A stretch of DNA of 64,000 nucleotides from Streptomyces coacervatus (GCF_029223485.1 NZ_JARHTP010000003.1:124001-188000), one strand, 5' to 3'. Shown: positions 1 through 8,056, counted from the stretch's first letter. Notes: generated by a model not told the origin, from the sequence alone. Translations and numbers: made by a program.

Positions 1-175
1 GGTTGAAGTTCTGCAGGCTGTAGTAGAAGACGCTGATCACCGGGTAGGCGATGAAGCCCAGCATGAGCAGGGCCGCCGGGGCGATCAGCAGGTACGGCAG
101 CCTGCGCGGCGTGGCGGAGGCACGGCGCCGCCGGGGTGGCGCGGGCGGTTTCGCCACGGCTGCGGCTTGGGCCAT
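1..175 (-). CDS. Sugar ABC transporter permease, N-terminal fragment (cut by window edge)
   Basis: Only the first 58 codons are inside the window; the gene runs off the left edge. The product begins MAQAAAVAKPP, has an Arg/Pro-rich cytoplasmic tail to about residue 26, then a hydrophobic first membrane helix ending in YPVISVFYYS. That pattern is typical of the start of MalF-type sugar importer permeases. The ATG at 175-173 is preceded by a CGGAG ribosome site. It lies 65 bases downstream of the IlvD/Edd dehydratase gene on the same strand, but a palindromic operator-like site in that gap suggests its own promoter. The substrate cannot be told from this fragment. Confidence 0.75.
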   Translation of the reverse strand, partial: MAQAAAVAKPPAPPRRRRASATPRRLPYLLIAPAALLMLGFIAYPVISVFYYSLQNFN

Positions 176-206
176 GACTGTTCTCCGTTCGGTGCAGTTC
201 GATGCA

Positions 207-218
207 GGAAGCGCTTGC
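207..218. promoter_or_regulatory. Candidate LacI-family operator
   Basis: GGAAGCGCTTGC contains the perfect palindrome AAGCGCTT and is an 11-of-12 match to the symmetric form GGAAGCGCTTCC. LacI-family regulators of sugar ABC operons in actinomycetes commonly use palindromes with a central GCGC of this kind. It sits about 30 bases upstream of the ABC permease start, the right place for repression of that transporter. No LacI gene is inside the window. Confidence 0.4.
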
Positions 219-240
219 TTGACGGGCATGAGAAAGGCAC

Positions 241-1962
241 TCAACCGGCGTACGGGTCAGGCACCTTCCCCGGACGGGCCAGGAACTCGAAGTCGCAGCC
301 GGTGTCGGCCTGGGTGATCTGTTCGTTGTAGAGCGCGCCGTAGCCGCGCTCGTAACGGGTGGGCGGGGGCGTCCACTCCGCCCTGCGCCGCCCCAACTCC
401 TCGTCGTCCACGTGGAGATGGAGGGTGCGTGCCTCGACGTCGAGGGTGATGAGGTCCCCGGAGCGGACGAGGGCCAGCGGTCCGCCGATGTACGACTCGG
501 GCGCCACGTGCAGTACGCAGGCGCCGTAACTCGTGCCGCTCATCCGGGCGTCGGAGATCCGCACCATGTCCCGCACGCCCTGCTTGAGCAGATGGTCCGG
601 GATCGGCAGCATCCCGTACTCGGGCATGCCCGGGCCGCCCTTGGGGCCGGCGTTGCGCAGCACCAGCACGCTGTCGGCGGTGATGTTCAACTCCGGGTCG
701 TTGATGGTGCGTTGCATGGTCCGGTAGTCGTCGAAGACGACGGCGGGACCGGTGTGTTCGAGCAGGTGCTGCTCGGCGGCGATGTGCTTGATGACGGCGC
801 CGTCCGGGCAGAGGTTGCCGCGCAGGACGGCGACGCCGCCCTCGCTCGCGACCGGGTTGTCGCGGGGCCGGATGACGTCGTCGTTGTGGACCTGGGCGCC
901 GTCGAGCTGTTCCCGGAGGGTGTCGTACGAGACCGTCGGCCGGTCCAGGTGGAGCAGGTCCGGGATGCGGGAGAGAAACCCGGGCAGGCCGCCGGCGAAG
1001 TGGAAGTCCTCCATGAGGTACGTCTGTCCGCCGGGCCGGACGTCGGCCAGCACCGGCACTGTGCGCGCGATGCGGTCGAAGTCGTCGAGGGTGAGCCGGA
1101 CACCTGCCCGACCCGCCATGGCGATCAGATGGATGACGGCGTTGGTGGAGCCGCCGAGGCCGAGGACCGTGGTGACGGCGTCCTCGAAGGCGTCGGCGGT
1201 CAGGATGTCCGTCAACTTCCGATCCCTGTAGACCAGTTCGACGATGCGCAGGCCCGCCGCGGCGGCCATCCGGTCGTGCCCGGAGTCGACGGCCGGGATG
1301 CTGGAGGCGCCCGGTACGGTCACGCCGAGCGCCTCGGCGGCGGCGGTGAGCGTGGACGCCGTACCCATCGTCATGCAGTGACCGGGCGAACGCGCAAGCC
1401 CGCTCTCCAGCTCCTGCAACTCGCAGTCGCCGATGAGGCCGGCGCGCTTGTCGTCCCAGTACTTCCACATGTCGGTGCCGGAGCCGAGCACCTCGTTGCG
1501 CCAGTGGCCCGGCAGCATGGGCCCGGCGGGCACGAAGACGGTCGGCAGGTCGACGCTGGCCGCGCCCATGAGCAGGGCGGGGGTGGACTTGTCGCAACCG
1601 CCCATGAGCACGGCCCCGTCGACCGGATACGACCGCAGCAGTTCCTCGGTCTCCATCGCGAGCATGTTGCGGTAGAGCATCGGGGTCGGCTTCTGGAAGG
1701 TCTCGGAGAGGGTGGAGACGGGGAACTCCAGCGGGAAGCCGCCCGCCTGCCACACCCCGCGTTTCACGGCCTGGGCACGGTCTCTGAGATGCGCATGACA
1801 GGGATTGATGTCCGACCAGGTGTTGAGGATCGCGATGACCGGCTTGCCGAGGTGCTCCTCGGGCAGATAGCCGAGCTGCCGGGTCCGGGCCCGGTGACTG
1901 AAGGACCGCAGCCCGTCCGTCCCGTACCACTGATGGCTTCTGAGCTCCTCCGGTGACTTCAT
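241..1962 (-). CDS. IlvD/Edd-family sugar-acid dehydratase
   Basis: The 573-residue product is an iron-sulfur dehydratase of the IlvD/Edd superfamily. Cluster ligands fit Cys55 (NPCH), Cys123 (GGCDKSTP) and Cys196 (GHCMTMGTAS); the Lys two residues after Cys123 is the usual carbamylated metal-binding lysine. Members closest to sugar-acid dehydratases (arabonate, xylonate, fuconate types) remove water from an aldonate to give a 2-keto-3-deoxy acid; true dihydroxy-acid dehydratase normally sits with ilv genes. Here the neighbours are a GntR regulator and a DapA-superfamily lyase, so sugar-acid breakdown is inferred. The ATG at 1962 overlaps the upstream stop codon by four bases (ATGA), pointing to translational coupling. 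The exact substrate is unknown. Confidence 0.85.
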   Translation of the reverse strand: MKSPEELRSHQWYGTDGLRSFSHRARTRQLGYLPEEHLGKPVIAILNTWSDINPCHAHLRDRAQAVKRGVWQAGGFPLEFPVSTLSETFQKPTPMLYRNMLAMETEELLRSYPVDGAVLMGGCDKSTPALLMGAASVDLPTVFVPAGPMLPGHWRNEVLGSGTDMWKYWDDKRAGLIGDCELQELESGLARSPGHCMTMGTASTLTAAAEALGVTVPGASSIPAVDSGHDRMAAAAGLRIVELVYRDRKLTDILTADAFEDAVTTVLGLGGSTNAVIHLIAMAGRAGVRLTLDDFDRIARTVPVLADVRPGGQTYLMEDFHFAGGLPGFLSRIPDLLHLDRPTVSYDTLREQLDGAQVHNDDVIRPRDNPVASEGGVAVLRGNLCPDGAVIKHIAAEQHLLEHTGPAVVFDDYRTMQRTINDPELNITADSVLVLRNAGPKGGPGMPEYGMLPIPDHLLKQGVRDMVRISDARMSGTSYGACVLHVAPESYIGGPLALVRSGDLITLDVEARTLHLHVDDEELGRRRAEWTPPPTRYERGYGALYNEQITQADTGCDFEFLARPGKVPDPYAG

Positions 1963-2870
1963 ATGGACCACCCGGCGGCTATGGCGGCGACCTCGGCGCG
2001 CTCGTCCTCGGGCAGCGGTTTGCTCGGCGGGCGGACGTCGCGGCGGCACAGGCCGAGGGAGGCGAGGGCCTCCTTGACGACGGTGACGTTGTTGGCGGAG
2101 CCGTTCGCCGCCCGGAGTTCCTCGAAGCGGCGGATCTGCTCCCAGACCTTCATGGCGGCCGGGTAGTCCCCGTATCGAAGCGCTTCGATCATGTTCAGCG
2201 AAACGGCCGGGGCGACGTTCACGAGCCCGGAGGTGAAGCCGGTGGCGCCCGCGGAGAAGTAGGAGGGCGCGTACGGCTCGGCGAGGCCGGCCACCCACAC
2301 GAAGCGGTCGAGGCCCGCGTCCCGGGCGAAGGCGGCGAACTTGGCGGCGTCCGGGACGGCGTACTTGACGCCGATGACGTTCGGACAGGTGTCGGCGAGT
2401 TCGGCGAGGCGGGCGCCGGGCAGTTGGGTGTTGCGGATGTACGGGACGACGCCCAGCTCGGGGACGGCCTCGGCGATGGCGCGGTGGTAGTCGACCCAGC
2501 CGCCCTGGGAGACGTACGGGTGGACGGGCTGATGGACCATCACCATCTGGGCGCCGTGCTCGCGGGCGTGCCGTGCGGAGGCGACGGCGGTGGGCACGTC
2601 GTGGCCGACGCCGACGAGGACGGCGGCCCGGTCGCCGGCCTCGTCGAGGGTCAACTCGGTGACGAGCTGCCGTTCCTGGGGGGCGAGGGCGTAGAACTCG
2701 CCGGTGTTCCCGTTGGGGGTGAGGATGCCGATCCCGCCCTCGAGCAGCCGACGCAGCAGGGCCCGGTGGGCGTCCTGGTCGACGGTGCCGTCCTCGGCGA
2801 ACGGGGTCACCGGGATCGCCACCACGTCGGCCAGGGCCGCCCGTTGGGTCTCGAACGTCACGCTGCTCAT
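1959..2870 (-). CDS. DapA-superfamily aldolase/dehydratase
   Basis: A 303-residue class I lyase of the dihydrodipicolinate synthase/N-acetylneuraminate lyase superfamily. The substrate-carboxylate loop reads GNTGEF (about 54-59), the catalytic tyrosine is probably Tyr144 (PYIRN) and the Schiff-base lysine Lys169 (VIGVKYAV). Between a sugar-acid dehydratase and a GntR regulator, it most likely splits or dehydrates the 2-keto-3-deoxy acid made by the dehydratase; this is inference. It is distinct from the lysine-pathway dapA at 31717. Both ends overlap neighbours by four bases, so the three genes form one transcription unit. Confidence 0.8.
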   Translation of the reverse strand: MSSVTFETQRAALADVVAIPVTPFAEDGTVDQDAHRALLRRLLEGGIGILTPNGNTGEFYALAPQERQLVTELTLDEAGDRAAVLVGVGHDVPTAVASARHAREHGAQMVMVHQPVHPYVSQGGWVDYHRAIAEAVPELGVVPYIRNTQLPGARLAELADTCPNVIGVKYAVPDAAKFAAFARDAGLDRFVWVAGLAEPYAPSYFSAGATGFTSGLVNVAPAVSLNMIEALRYGDYPAAMKVWEQIRRFEELRAANGSANNVTVVKEALASLGLCRRDVRPPSKPLPEDERAEVAAIAAGWSI

Positions 2871-3547
2871 GCGTTGCCTTCCTGGTTCGCTGCCGGGTTC
2901 GCTGCCTGGTCCGTTGCCTGGGGGAACGCTCGCTCGACGAAGGACGCGATATGGGCGTGCAGGGCGCGGGCTGCGCCGTCGGCGTCGCCCTCCAGGGCGA
3001 GCCGCAGGATCTCCCGGTGCTCGCCGGCCTCCCGTTCCCAGGAGGGCGAGGCGGCCCAGGCCACGGCGGAGACGAGGGCGGCCTGGTCGCGGACCTCGTC
3101 GAGCATGCGGCCGAGCAGGGGGTTGCCGCAGGGCAGGTACAGGGCGCGGTGGAACTCCCGGTTTGCCAGGGACCGTTCGGCGGTGTCGGTGGCGTCGTCG
3201 GCCCTGGTGAGCGCGGTGCGCGCGGCGTCGAGGGAGGCTCCCCGCCGCACCGCCCGCCTGAGCGCCTCGGGCTCCAGCAGCAGCCGCACGTCGTACACCT
3301 CGCGCGCCATGTCCGCGTCCACCATGCGCACCGTGACGCCCTTGTACTGGCTCATCACGACGAGCCCGGTACCGGCCAGGGTCTTGAGCGCCTCCCGCAC
3401 GGGCGTCTTGGACACCCCGAACTGCGCGGCGAGCTCGGTCTCGACCAGGGCCTGACCGGGCGTCAACTGCCCGGTGAGGATGCGGTGTTTGATCGCGTCC
3501 AGCACGTACTGCGTGCGGGACGGGATCGGGGTGGGCACAGAGGTCAT
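2867..3547 (-). CDS. GntR-family regulator, FCD subfamily
   Basis: The 226-residue product has an N-terminal winged helix (about 10-75, with FGVSKTPVREALKTLAGTG as recognition region) and an all-helical FCD effector domain that usually binds a metal and a carboxylate ligand. It is first in a coupled operon with the lyase and dehydratase and so probably senses a sugar acid or its keto-deoxy product. I chose the ATG at 3547 because GAGAGG lies at ribosome-binding distance; an in-frame ATG at 3595 would add 16 Arg-rich residues encoded by a tandem repeat and lacks a ribosome site. Confidence 0.85.
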   Translation of the reverse strand: MTSVPTPIPSRTQYVLDAIKHRILTGQLTPGQALVETELAAQFGVSKTPVREALKTLAGTGLVVMSQYKGVTVRMVDADMAREVYDVRLLLEPEALRRAVRRGASLDAARTALTRADDATDTAERSLANREFHRALYLPCGNPLLGRMLDEVRDQAALVSAVAWAASPSWEREAGEHREILRLALEGDADGAARALHAHIASFVERAFPQATDQAANPAANQEGNA

Positions 3548-3558
3548 GCGCGCCTCTC

Positions 3559-3614
3559 GGATCTCACGTATCGGATCTCGCGTATCGCGTCTCATATATG
3601 ACGTACGAAGTACG
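3559..3614. promoter_or_regulatory. Tandem repeat and inverted repeat upstream of the GntR gene
   Basis: Two consecutive 14-base units, GGATCTCACGTATC and GGATCTCGCGTATC (3559-3586), are followed by the perfect inverted repeat CGTAC-gaa-GTACG (3602-3614). The inverted repeat lies about 55-67 bases ahead of the chosen start codon and is a plausible self-operator for the FCD regulator. The tandem repeat lies in the presumed leader. Confidence 0.4.
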
Positions 3615-3747
3615 ACGCGTTGAAGGTAGGAGGGGGCGCATGTTTCGTCAATGCTTCTGACAAAGCTTCCGGCAAAGGGAGTTGGGGTTGCCGGGGCGTG
3701 TGTGTCACGGCCGAGGCGCGATCTGCGTACGGCAAGTGCAGCCGCCT

Positions 3748-3790
3748 AGGGGCGCGGGGAACTGCGCGACCAGCCACGACGGACCCGCAG
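3748..3790. repeat. Dispersed 43-bp repeat, copy A
   Basis: First of several copies of an element whose core is GGGGCGCGGGGAACTGCGCG followed by ACCAGCCACRACGG and a CGCAG end. Nearly identical copies lie at 8950-8992 and 25282-25324, with a variant at 4468-4562. I remember this motif as abundant between genes in Streptomyces. Here it occupies the gap between two minus-strand genes. Confidence 0.8.
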
Positions 3791-3810
3791 CCCGGAAACG
3801 AGCGGCAGGT

Positions 3811-4398
3811 CTACGGCGTCCAGCCGGGATCCCGCCCGCTCAGCCCAACCGCCCGGTCCAGCAGCGAGGCATCCGCGGCCACCGGCACCACGGGCCCGAA
3901 GATGCCGCCGCCGCGGCTCGGGTCGTTCGCCGCCGCGAGCAGGAAGTCGTGCGATGCCTGCAGGGCGGCCGGGTCGGGGGCGTAGTCCTGGCCGGTGGCG
4001 CGGGCCAGGTCCCAGCCGTGGATCACCAGTTCGTCTACGGCGACCAGACCCGCCACCTCGCCCGGGAGGTCCAAGCCGCCCGCGCGGGTCATGCCGGACC
4101 ACGCGGCCGGGTCGCGCCAGGCGTCGGCGAGTTCGTCGAGGACCTTCGGGAGCTCCGCGCGCCAGTCGGGGGCGATGTCCGGTGCGGCGGCGTCCGGGGC
4201 GGTGTTCGTCGTGACGCCGAGGTCCTTGCGGGCGGCGTCACGGAAGGCGACGGACAGGCCCAGCAGGTGGCCCAGCATGTTGCGCACCGCGCAGTCGGGG
4301 CAGGGCGTCGCAGCGGCCAGTTGCCCGTCGCTCACACCCTCCACGAGCCGCGCGACGACCTGCGTCTGTGGTCCGAGGTCGAGGGTCGTGTCAGTCAT
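3811..4398 (-). CDS. TIGR03086-like metal-binding (DinB/MDMPI) protein
   Basis: The 195-residue product resembles the TIGR03086/mycothiol-dependent maleylpyruvate isomerase N-terminal group: a DinB-like four-helix bundle with the opening CPDCAVRNMLGHLLGL and a later ELVIHGWDLA segment, whose histidines fit the metal site. The biochemical role of this subgroup is not established; some relatives are mycothiol-dependent thiol transferases. The ATG at 4398 follows a GAGGAGC ribosome site; longer in-frame versions run into repetitive DNA and are unlikely. It is divergent from the MFS gene at 4641, the two being separated by a long inverted repeat. Confidence 0.7.
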   Translation of the reverse strand: MTDTTLDLGPQTQVVARLVEGVSDGQLAAATPCPDCAVRNMLGHLLGLSVAFRDAARKDLGVTTNTAPDAAAPDIAPDWRAELPKVLDELADAWRDPAAWSGMTRAGGLDLPGEVAGLVAVDELVIHGWDLARATGQDYAPDPAALQASHDFLLAAANDPSRGGGIFGPVVPVAADASLLDRAVGLSGRDPGWTP

Positions 4399-4467
4399 CC
4401 GCTGCTCCTCACAGTTCTGGTCCTGTGGGGGTGGACCGACCGCGCCCCCAAAACTCATCGCGAAGCC

Positions 4468-4562
4468 GGGGCGCGGGGCTGTATCGATATGCGGCTCCGC
4501 CGCGTGGGCGCGACCAGCCCCCACCGGCCCGCACCCGCGGCGGAGCCGCATATTGATACAGC
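4468..4562. repeat. Variant repeat with a 27-bp inverted repeat
   Basis: Arms at 4478-4504 and 4536-4562 are reverse complements at 26 of 27 positions, around a 31-base spacer. The flank GGGGCGCGGGG and the spacer text GCGCGACCAGCC match the 43-bp dispersed repeat (copies at 3748, 8950, 25282), so this looks like the same element with an extra long arm inserted between its two halves. It sits between divergent genes, an odd place for a terminator, and could form a very stable hairpin or cruciform. Confidence 0.8.
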
Positions 4563-4640
4563 ATCACCGCACTTCCAGCGGAGCGCTTAGGGCACCTGCC
4601 CGATGCCCACGCCCCCGCCTTAGACCCACGATGGCCAGGC

Positions 4641-5894
4641 ATGACGACATCGACATCGACATCCACATCGACTTGGACGGTCCTTCGCGTCCTGCGGAAC
4701 CGCAACGCGGGCCTGTATCTCACCGGCGTGGTGGTCTCCGGCTTCGGCACCTCCGCGCTGTGGCTCGCCTCGGGCGTCTGGGTCAGGGAGCTGACCGGCT
4801 CCGACGGCCTGGCCGCGCTGTGTCTGCTCGCCATGTGGGCGCCGACCCTCGTCGGCCCCCTGCTCGGCACGCTCGCCGACCGCGTCCGCCGCAAACCTCT
4901 GCTGATCGGTGCGGACCTCCTCCTGGCCGGCCTCCTGCTCACCCTCTTCACCGTCGACTCCCCCGGCCGCCTGTGGCTGATCTACACGGTCCTCTTCGTG
5001 TACGGCGCCACGGGCGTCGTGGCAGACGCGGCCGAGTCGGCCCTGGTCGCGGCCGCGGTCGACCGGTCCCTGCTGGGCGACTTCAACGGGCTGCGGATGA
5101 CCGCGACCGAGGGCATGAAGCTGGTGGCCCCGCTCGCGGGCGCGGGCCTCTTCGCGGCGTACGGCGGCCCGGGCGTCGCCCTGCTGGACGCCGTCACGTT
5201 CGTGTGCGCGGCGGGGCTGTACGCGTGCGTGCGGGTGCGCGAGGAGCGGCCGGAGCCGGCCACGCGCGCGTGGCGAGCGCAGACCGCCGAGGGCGCCCGC
5301 TTCCTCTGGGGCCACCCGGGGTTGCGCCCGCTGGTCCTGGCGGGCGGTACGACGATGCTGTTCACGGGTGTCTGCGGTGCGCTGGTCTACGCCGTGGTCG
5401 CGGGCCTCGGCCACTCCCCCGCGTACACCGGCACGCTCTACGCCGTCCAGGGCGCCGGTTCGGTCGTGGTGGGGACGGCCTCGGGGCCCGCGCTGCGGCG
5501 GCTGGGGGAACGCCGGTTCGCCGCGTACGGGATCGCCCTCACGGCCGTCGCGGTGGCGGCGCGGGCGGTCCCGTACGACCCGGTCGCGCTGGCGTGCAGC
5601 CTGGCGAGCGGGGTGGGGCTGCCCTGTGTGCTGATCGCCGCGACGACCGCCGTGCAGCGCGAGACGCCGGACGCACTGCTGGGCCGTACGGCTGCCACGG
5701 CGGGCACGCTGATATTCGCTCCGAATGTGCTCGGGCTGGCAGCGGGGGCGGCCCTGGTCGAACTCACCGACTACCGGCCCCTGTTGCTCGCTCTCGGCGC
5801 AGCCCTGCTGGCCACGGCCGCCCGGCTCCTTCAGAGCCCGGCGAGTGCCGACCGCACCGCCGTCAGGTCACCGTCCGACGCCAACCCGGCGTGA
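4641..5894 (+). CDS. MFS transporter
   Basis: The 417-residue product is a major facilitator with about ten to twelve hydrophobic helices. The cytoplasmic loop after helix 2 reads GTLADRVRRKP, the MFS motif A. It resembles the MFS_3/drug-efflux group (enterobactin exporter- and macrolide exporter-like), so export of a small molecule is likely, but the substrate is unknown. The first residues are a Thr/Ser stretch encoded by a short tandem GACATC repeat. Its 3' end overlaps the convergent gene at 5831 by 64 bases. Confidence 0.8.
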   Translation: MTTSTSTSTSTWTVLRVLRNRNAGLYLTGVVVSGFGTSALWLASGVWVRELTGSDGLAALCLLAMWAPTLVGPLLGTLADRVRRKPLLIGADLLLAGLLLTLFTVDSPGRLWLIYTVLFVYGATGVVADAAESALVAAAVDRSLLGDFNGLRMTATEGMKLVAPLAGAGLFAAYGGPGVALLDAVTFVCAAGLYACVRVREERPEPATRAWRAQTAEGARFLWGHPGLRPLVLAGGTTMLFTGVCGALVYAVVAGLGHSPAYTGTLYAVQGAGSVVVGTASGPALRRLGERRFAAYGIALTAVAVAARAVPYDPVALACSLASGVGLPCVLIAATTAVQRETPDALLGRTAATAGTLIFAPNVLGLAAGAALVELTDYRPLLLALGAALLATAARLLQSPASADRTAVRSPSDANPA

Positions 5895-6994
5895 TACAGC
5901 CGCAGTTCGGTCGCTCCCCGCCGCCGTGCCTGCGCCGCGTCCGCGGCCAGTGTGTGCGGGCTGCCGCCCATCCCCGAGACCACGGGGAGGTTGGCGGCGA
6001 TGACGGCCCCTTCCCGGCCCTGCTCGGCGAACGGTGTCAGCAGGCCCGTACCGCCCGCGCACGGCACCACCACGCCGTCCGCGACGGACAGGATGTGCTC
6101 GGGGTCCACGCCCGGGTTGGCGCCCACGTGATACGTCACCGGGTCGGCGTGCAGCAGCACCTGGAACCCCTCGGGTGCCGCCTCGCGCACCGCCCGGACC
6201 GCCGTCTCCTGAAGCGTGCGGGCGGTCTCGTCGCGCCACGCGCGCGTGGCGGCCGCCTTCGCCTCGCCGAGCAGCTTCTCGACCCCTGCCCAGCCTCCGC
6301 CGTCGGGCGCGCCCTGCCACAGCGGCTCCAGCGCGTCGCGTACGGCGGCCGCCAACTCGTCGGCGTCCACGCCCTGTTCGCCGTATCCGGCCCGGCAGGT
6401 CGGACAGAAGCACAGGGCCATCAGGTAGTGCCCGGCGTCCCCGAGGCCGACCCCGCCGGTCTTGTCGTGGGCGTGCAGATGCTGCAGCCCGTACCAGCCC
6501 AGCGACTCCAGCTCGGTGCCGCGCGCCCCCGGCCGTACGGCCGCCTCGGCGGCCAGGTCGACGAGGTACGCGCGCGTGGCGGGCTGCGCGATGCACGGGG
6601 CCCACGGGTAGCGGTCGCCGTAGGCGTTGACGACGGAGGTGTCCGGACGGTCGGCGCCCAGGCGGGAGTTGTGCGCGAGCACGACCCAGGTGTGCACTTC
6701 GAGGCCGGCGTCCGCGAGGGCCGCGGCCGCCTCGCCGTAGGCGTCGCCCAGGGCCCAGTCGCCGGCCGCGTAGGGCTTCAACTCCCGCCCCTCCCAACGG
6801 CCGTCGGTCGGGTACAGCACGGCCGCGTGCTCGGCGGTGACGATGCGGTGGCGCGGGTGGCGGGGCGTGAGCGCGCGCGTGGAGTGGTACGCGGCGGCCA
6901 GCGTCACCTGTTGCACGCCGAGCGCGGCGATACGGTCCGCGGCCTCCGGGTCCCCGTTGACGTCCCAGGGGTAGACGAAAGTCGACGTCTTCAC
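5831..6994 (-). CDS. Uncharacterised protein, possibly a TIM-barrel glycosidase-like fold
   Basis: A 387-residue protein I cannot assign to a characterised family. It opens with KTSTFVYPWDVNGDP, has regularly spaced short hydrophobic strands (LEVHTWVVLAHN, FQVLLHADPV, DGVVVPCAGGTG) as in a beta/alpha barrel, a HLHAHDKTG segment, and CFCPTCRAGYG, a possible metal-binding Cys pair. The GTG start at 6994 overlaps the stop of kdgD by four bases (GTGA), so it is translated with KdgD and probably handles a uronic-acid-containing substrate or product; that is inference. It ends 64 bases inside the convergent MFS gene. Confidence 0.7.
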   Translation of the reverse strand: MKTSTFVYPWDVNGDPEAADRIAALGVQQVTLAAAYHSTRALTPRHPRHRIVTAEHAAVLYPTDGRWEGRELKPYAAGDWALGDAYGEAAAALADAGLEVHTWVVLAHNSRLGADRPDTSVVNAYGDRYPWAPCIAQPATRAYLVDLAAEAAVRPGARGTELESLGWYGLQHLHAHDKTGGVGLGDAGHYLMALCFCPTCRAGYGEQGVDADELAAAVRDALEPLWQGAPDGGGWAGVEKLLGEAKAAATRAWRDETARTLQETAVRAVREAAPEGFQVLLHADPVTYHVGANPGVDPEHILSVADGVVVPCAGGTGLLTPFAEQGREGAVIAANLPVVSGMGGSPHTLAADAAQARRRGATELRLYHAGLASDGDLTAVRSALAGL

Positions 6995-7956
6995 TTGCCG
7001 TCCTCCAGCAGTGCGTACCCGCGGTCGATCAGCTCGGCGAGCCGCTTCACATGGTCCTCGGTGGGCTCGTGCAGCGGCGGCCGGACCTCCCCCACGTCGA
7101 GTCCGCGCAGCCGTACACCTGCCTTGACCAGGGAGACGGCGTACCCGCGCCCCTGGGCCCGGAGTTCGACGAACGGGCGGTAGAAGCCGTCGAGGAGGCG
7201 GTGCGCGGTGGTGGTGTCGCCGGACTCGAGCGCCTGATGGAAGGCGAGCGCGATCTCGGGGGCGAAGCAGAACACGGCCGAGGAGTAGAGCGGGACGCCG
7301 ATGGCGCGGTAGGCGAGCTGGGTCTGTTCGGCGGTCGGCAGGCCGTTGAAGTAGAGGAAGTCTCCGGGGGCCTCGGTGCGTACGGCGCTGACGATGCGCT
7401 GCATGAGGTCGAGGTCGCCGAGGCCGTCCTTGAAGCCGATGATCCCGTCCGTGCGGGCCAGTTCGACGACGCTTTGAGGGGTGAACACGGCGTTGTCGCG
7501 CTGGTAGACGATCACGGGCAGTGCGGTCGCGGCGGCCACCTCCCGGTAGTGCCTCAGCAGCCCCTCCTGCCCGGCGACCACGAGGTAGGGCGGCATGGCG
7601 AGCAGCCCGTCCGCCCCGGCTGCCTCGGCCACGCGCGCGTAGCGCACGGCGAGCGCGGTCCCGTACCCGGCGCCGGCGACGACCGGCACCCGCCCGGCAG
7701 TCTCCTCGACGGCCGCCCGTACGCATGCCTCGAACTCCTCGGGCGTGAGCGCATGGAACTCACCGGTGCCGCAGCACGCGAACACCGCGGCGGCCCCGGC
7801 CTCGACCCCGCGGCGCACATGGGCGCGGTACACGTCGAGGTCGACCGAGCCGTCCAGGCCGTACGCGGTGACCGGGAAGAACAGCGGCCCGCTGGGGATG
7901 CTGAGCCGAGCGGCAAGGGGGGCTGGCGTCACGGAGACTCCCGATTCCATGTTCAT
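6991..7956 (-). CDS. kdgD: 5-dehydro-4-deoxyglucarate dehydratase (KdgD)
   Basis: The 321-residue protein converts 5-keto-4-deoxyglucarate to 2-ketoglutarate semialdehyde with loss of water and CO2. It carries family-typical stretches for KdgD rather than DapA: GTGEFHALTPEEF, the Schiff-base segment GIIGFKDGLGD (Lys176), VIVYQRDNA with Tyr151, NGLPTAEQT and YSSAVFCF. It is divergent from a uronate dehydrogenase gene at 8114, which would feed uronic acids into the same oxidative route. A second possible ATG lies two codons in. No strong ribosome site is visible, and the mapped promoter-like elements leave only a short leader. Confidence 0.85.
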   Translation of the reverse strand: MNMESGVSVTPAPLAARLSIPSGPLFFPVTAYGLDGSVDLDVYRAHVRRGVEAGAAAVFACCGTGEFHALTPEEFEACVRAAVEETAGRVPVVAGAGYGTALAVRYARVAEAAGADGLLAMPPYLVVAGQEGLLRHYREVAAATALPVIVYQRDNAVFTPQSVVELARTDGIIGFKDGLGDLDLMQRIVSAVRTEAPGDFLYFNGLPTAEQTQLAYRAIGVPLYSSAVFCFAPEIALAFHQALESGDTTTAHRLLDGFYRPFVELRAQGRGYAVSLVKAGVRLRGLDVGEVRPPLHEPTEDHVKRLAELIDRGYALLEDGK

Positions 7957-7985
7957 GATCTGCGTCTACATTTCTGAACGCCACC

Positions 7986-8015
7986 ACGCTAAGGTGCCCC
8001 TTTATGGCCGGTCAA
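7986..8015 (-). promoter_or_regulatory. Promoter candidate for kdgD
   Basis: On the minus strand TTGACC (8015-8010) is followed after 18 bases by TAGCGT (7991-7986), a good vegetative-type promoter. Start of transcription would fall about 20 bases ahead of the kdgD ATG. It mirrors the plus-strand promoter at 8027-8056, which has the same spacer and the same -10 hexamer. Confidence 0.55.
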
Positions 8016-8026
8016 GCGCCGGGCTC

Positions 8027-8056
8027 TTGACGGGGTCCGACCCGCCTTCATAGCGT
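8027..8056 (+). promoter_or_regulatory. Promoter candidate for the uronate dehydrogenase gene
   Basis: TTGACG at 8027-8032 and TAGCGT at 8051-8056 are separated by 18 bases, giving a leader of about 50 bases. The back-to-back arrangement with the kdgD promoter leaves only 11 bases between the two -35 boxes, so one regulator could control both. Confidence 0.55.

Noticed and set aside
241..1962. Dihydroxy-acid dehydratase of branched amino acid synthesis
   Set aside because: Context is sugar-acid catabolism and no ilv genes are near; the family alone does not decide, so the call was left general.
1959..2870. Lysine-pathway dapA for this DapA-superfamily gene
   Set aside because: It is coupled to a sugar-acid dehydratase and GntR gene, and a better dapA match lies at 31717.
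1953..3455. Long plus-strand reading frame of 500 codons
   Set aside because: It lies opposite the DapA-like and GntR genes, both with clear family motifs and ATGA coupling; its own translation matches no family and follows from G/C bias.
4647..4675. GACATC tandem array as a CRISPR or regulatory repeat
   Set aside because: It is a short coding microsatellite for Thr-Ser at the MFS N-terminus.
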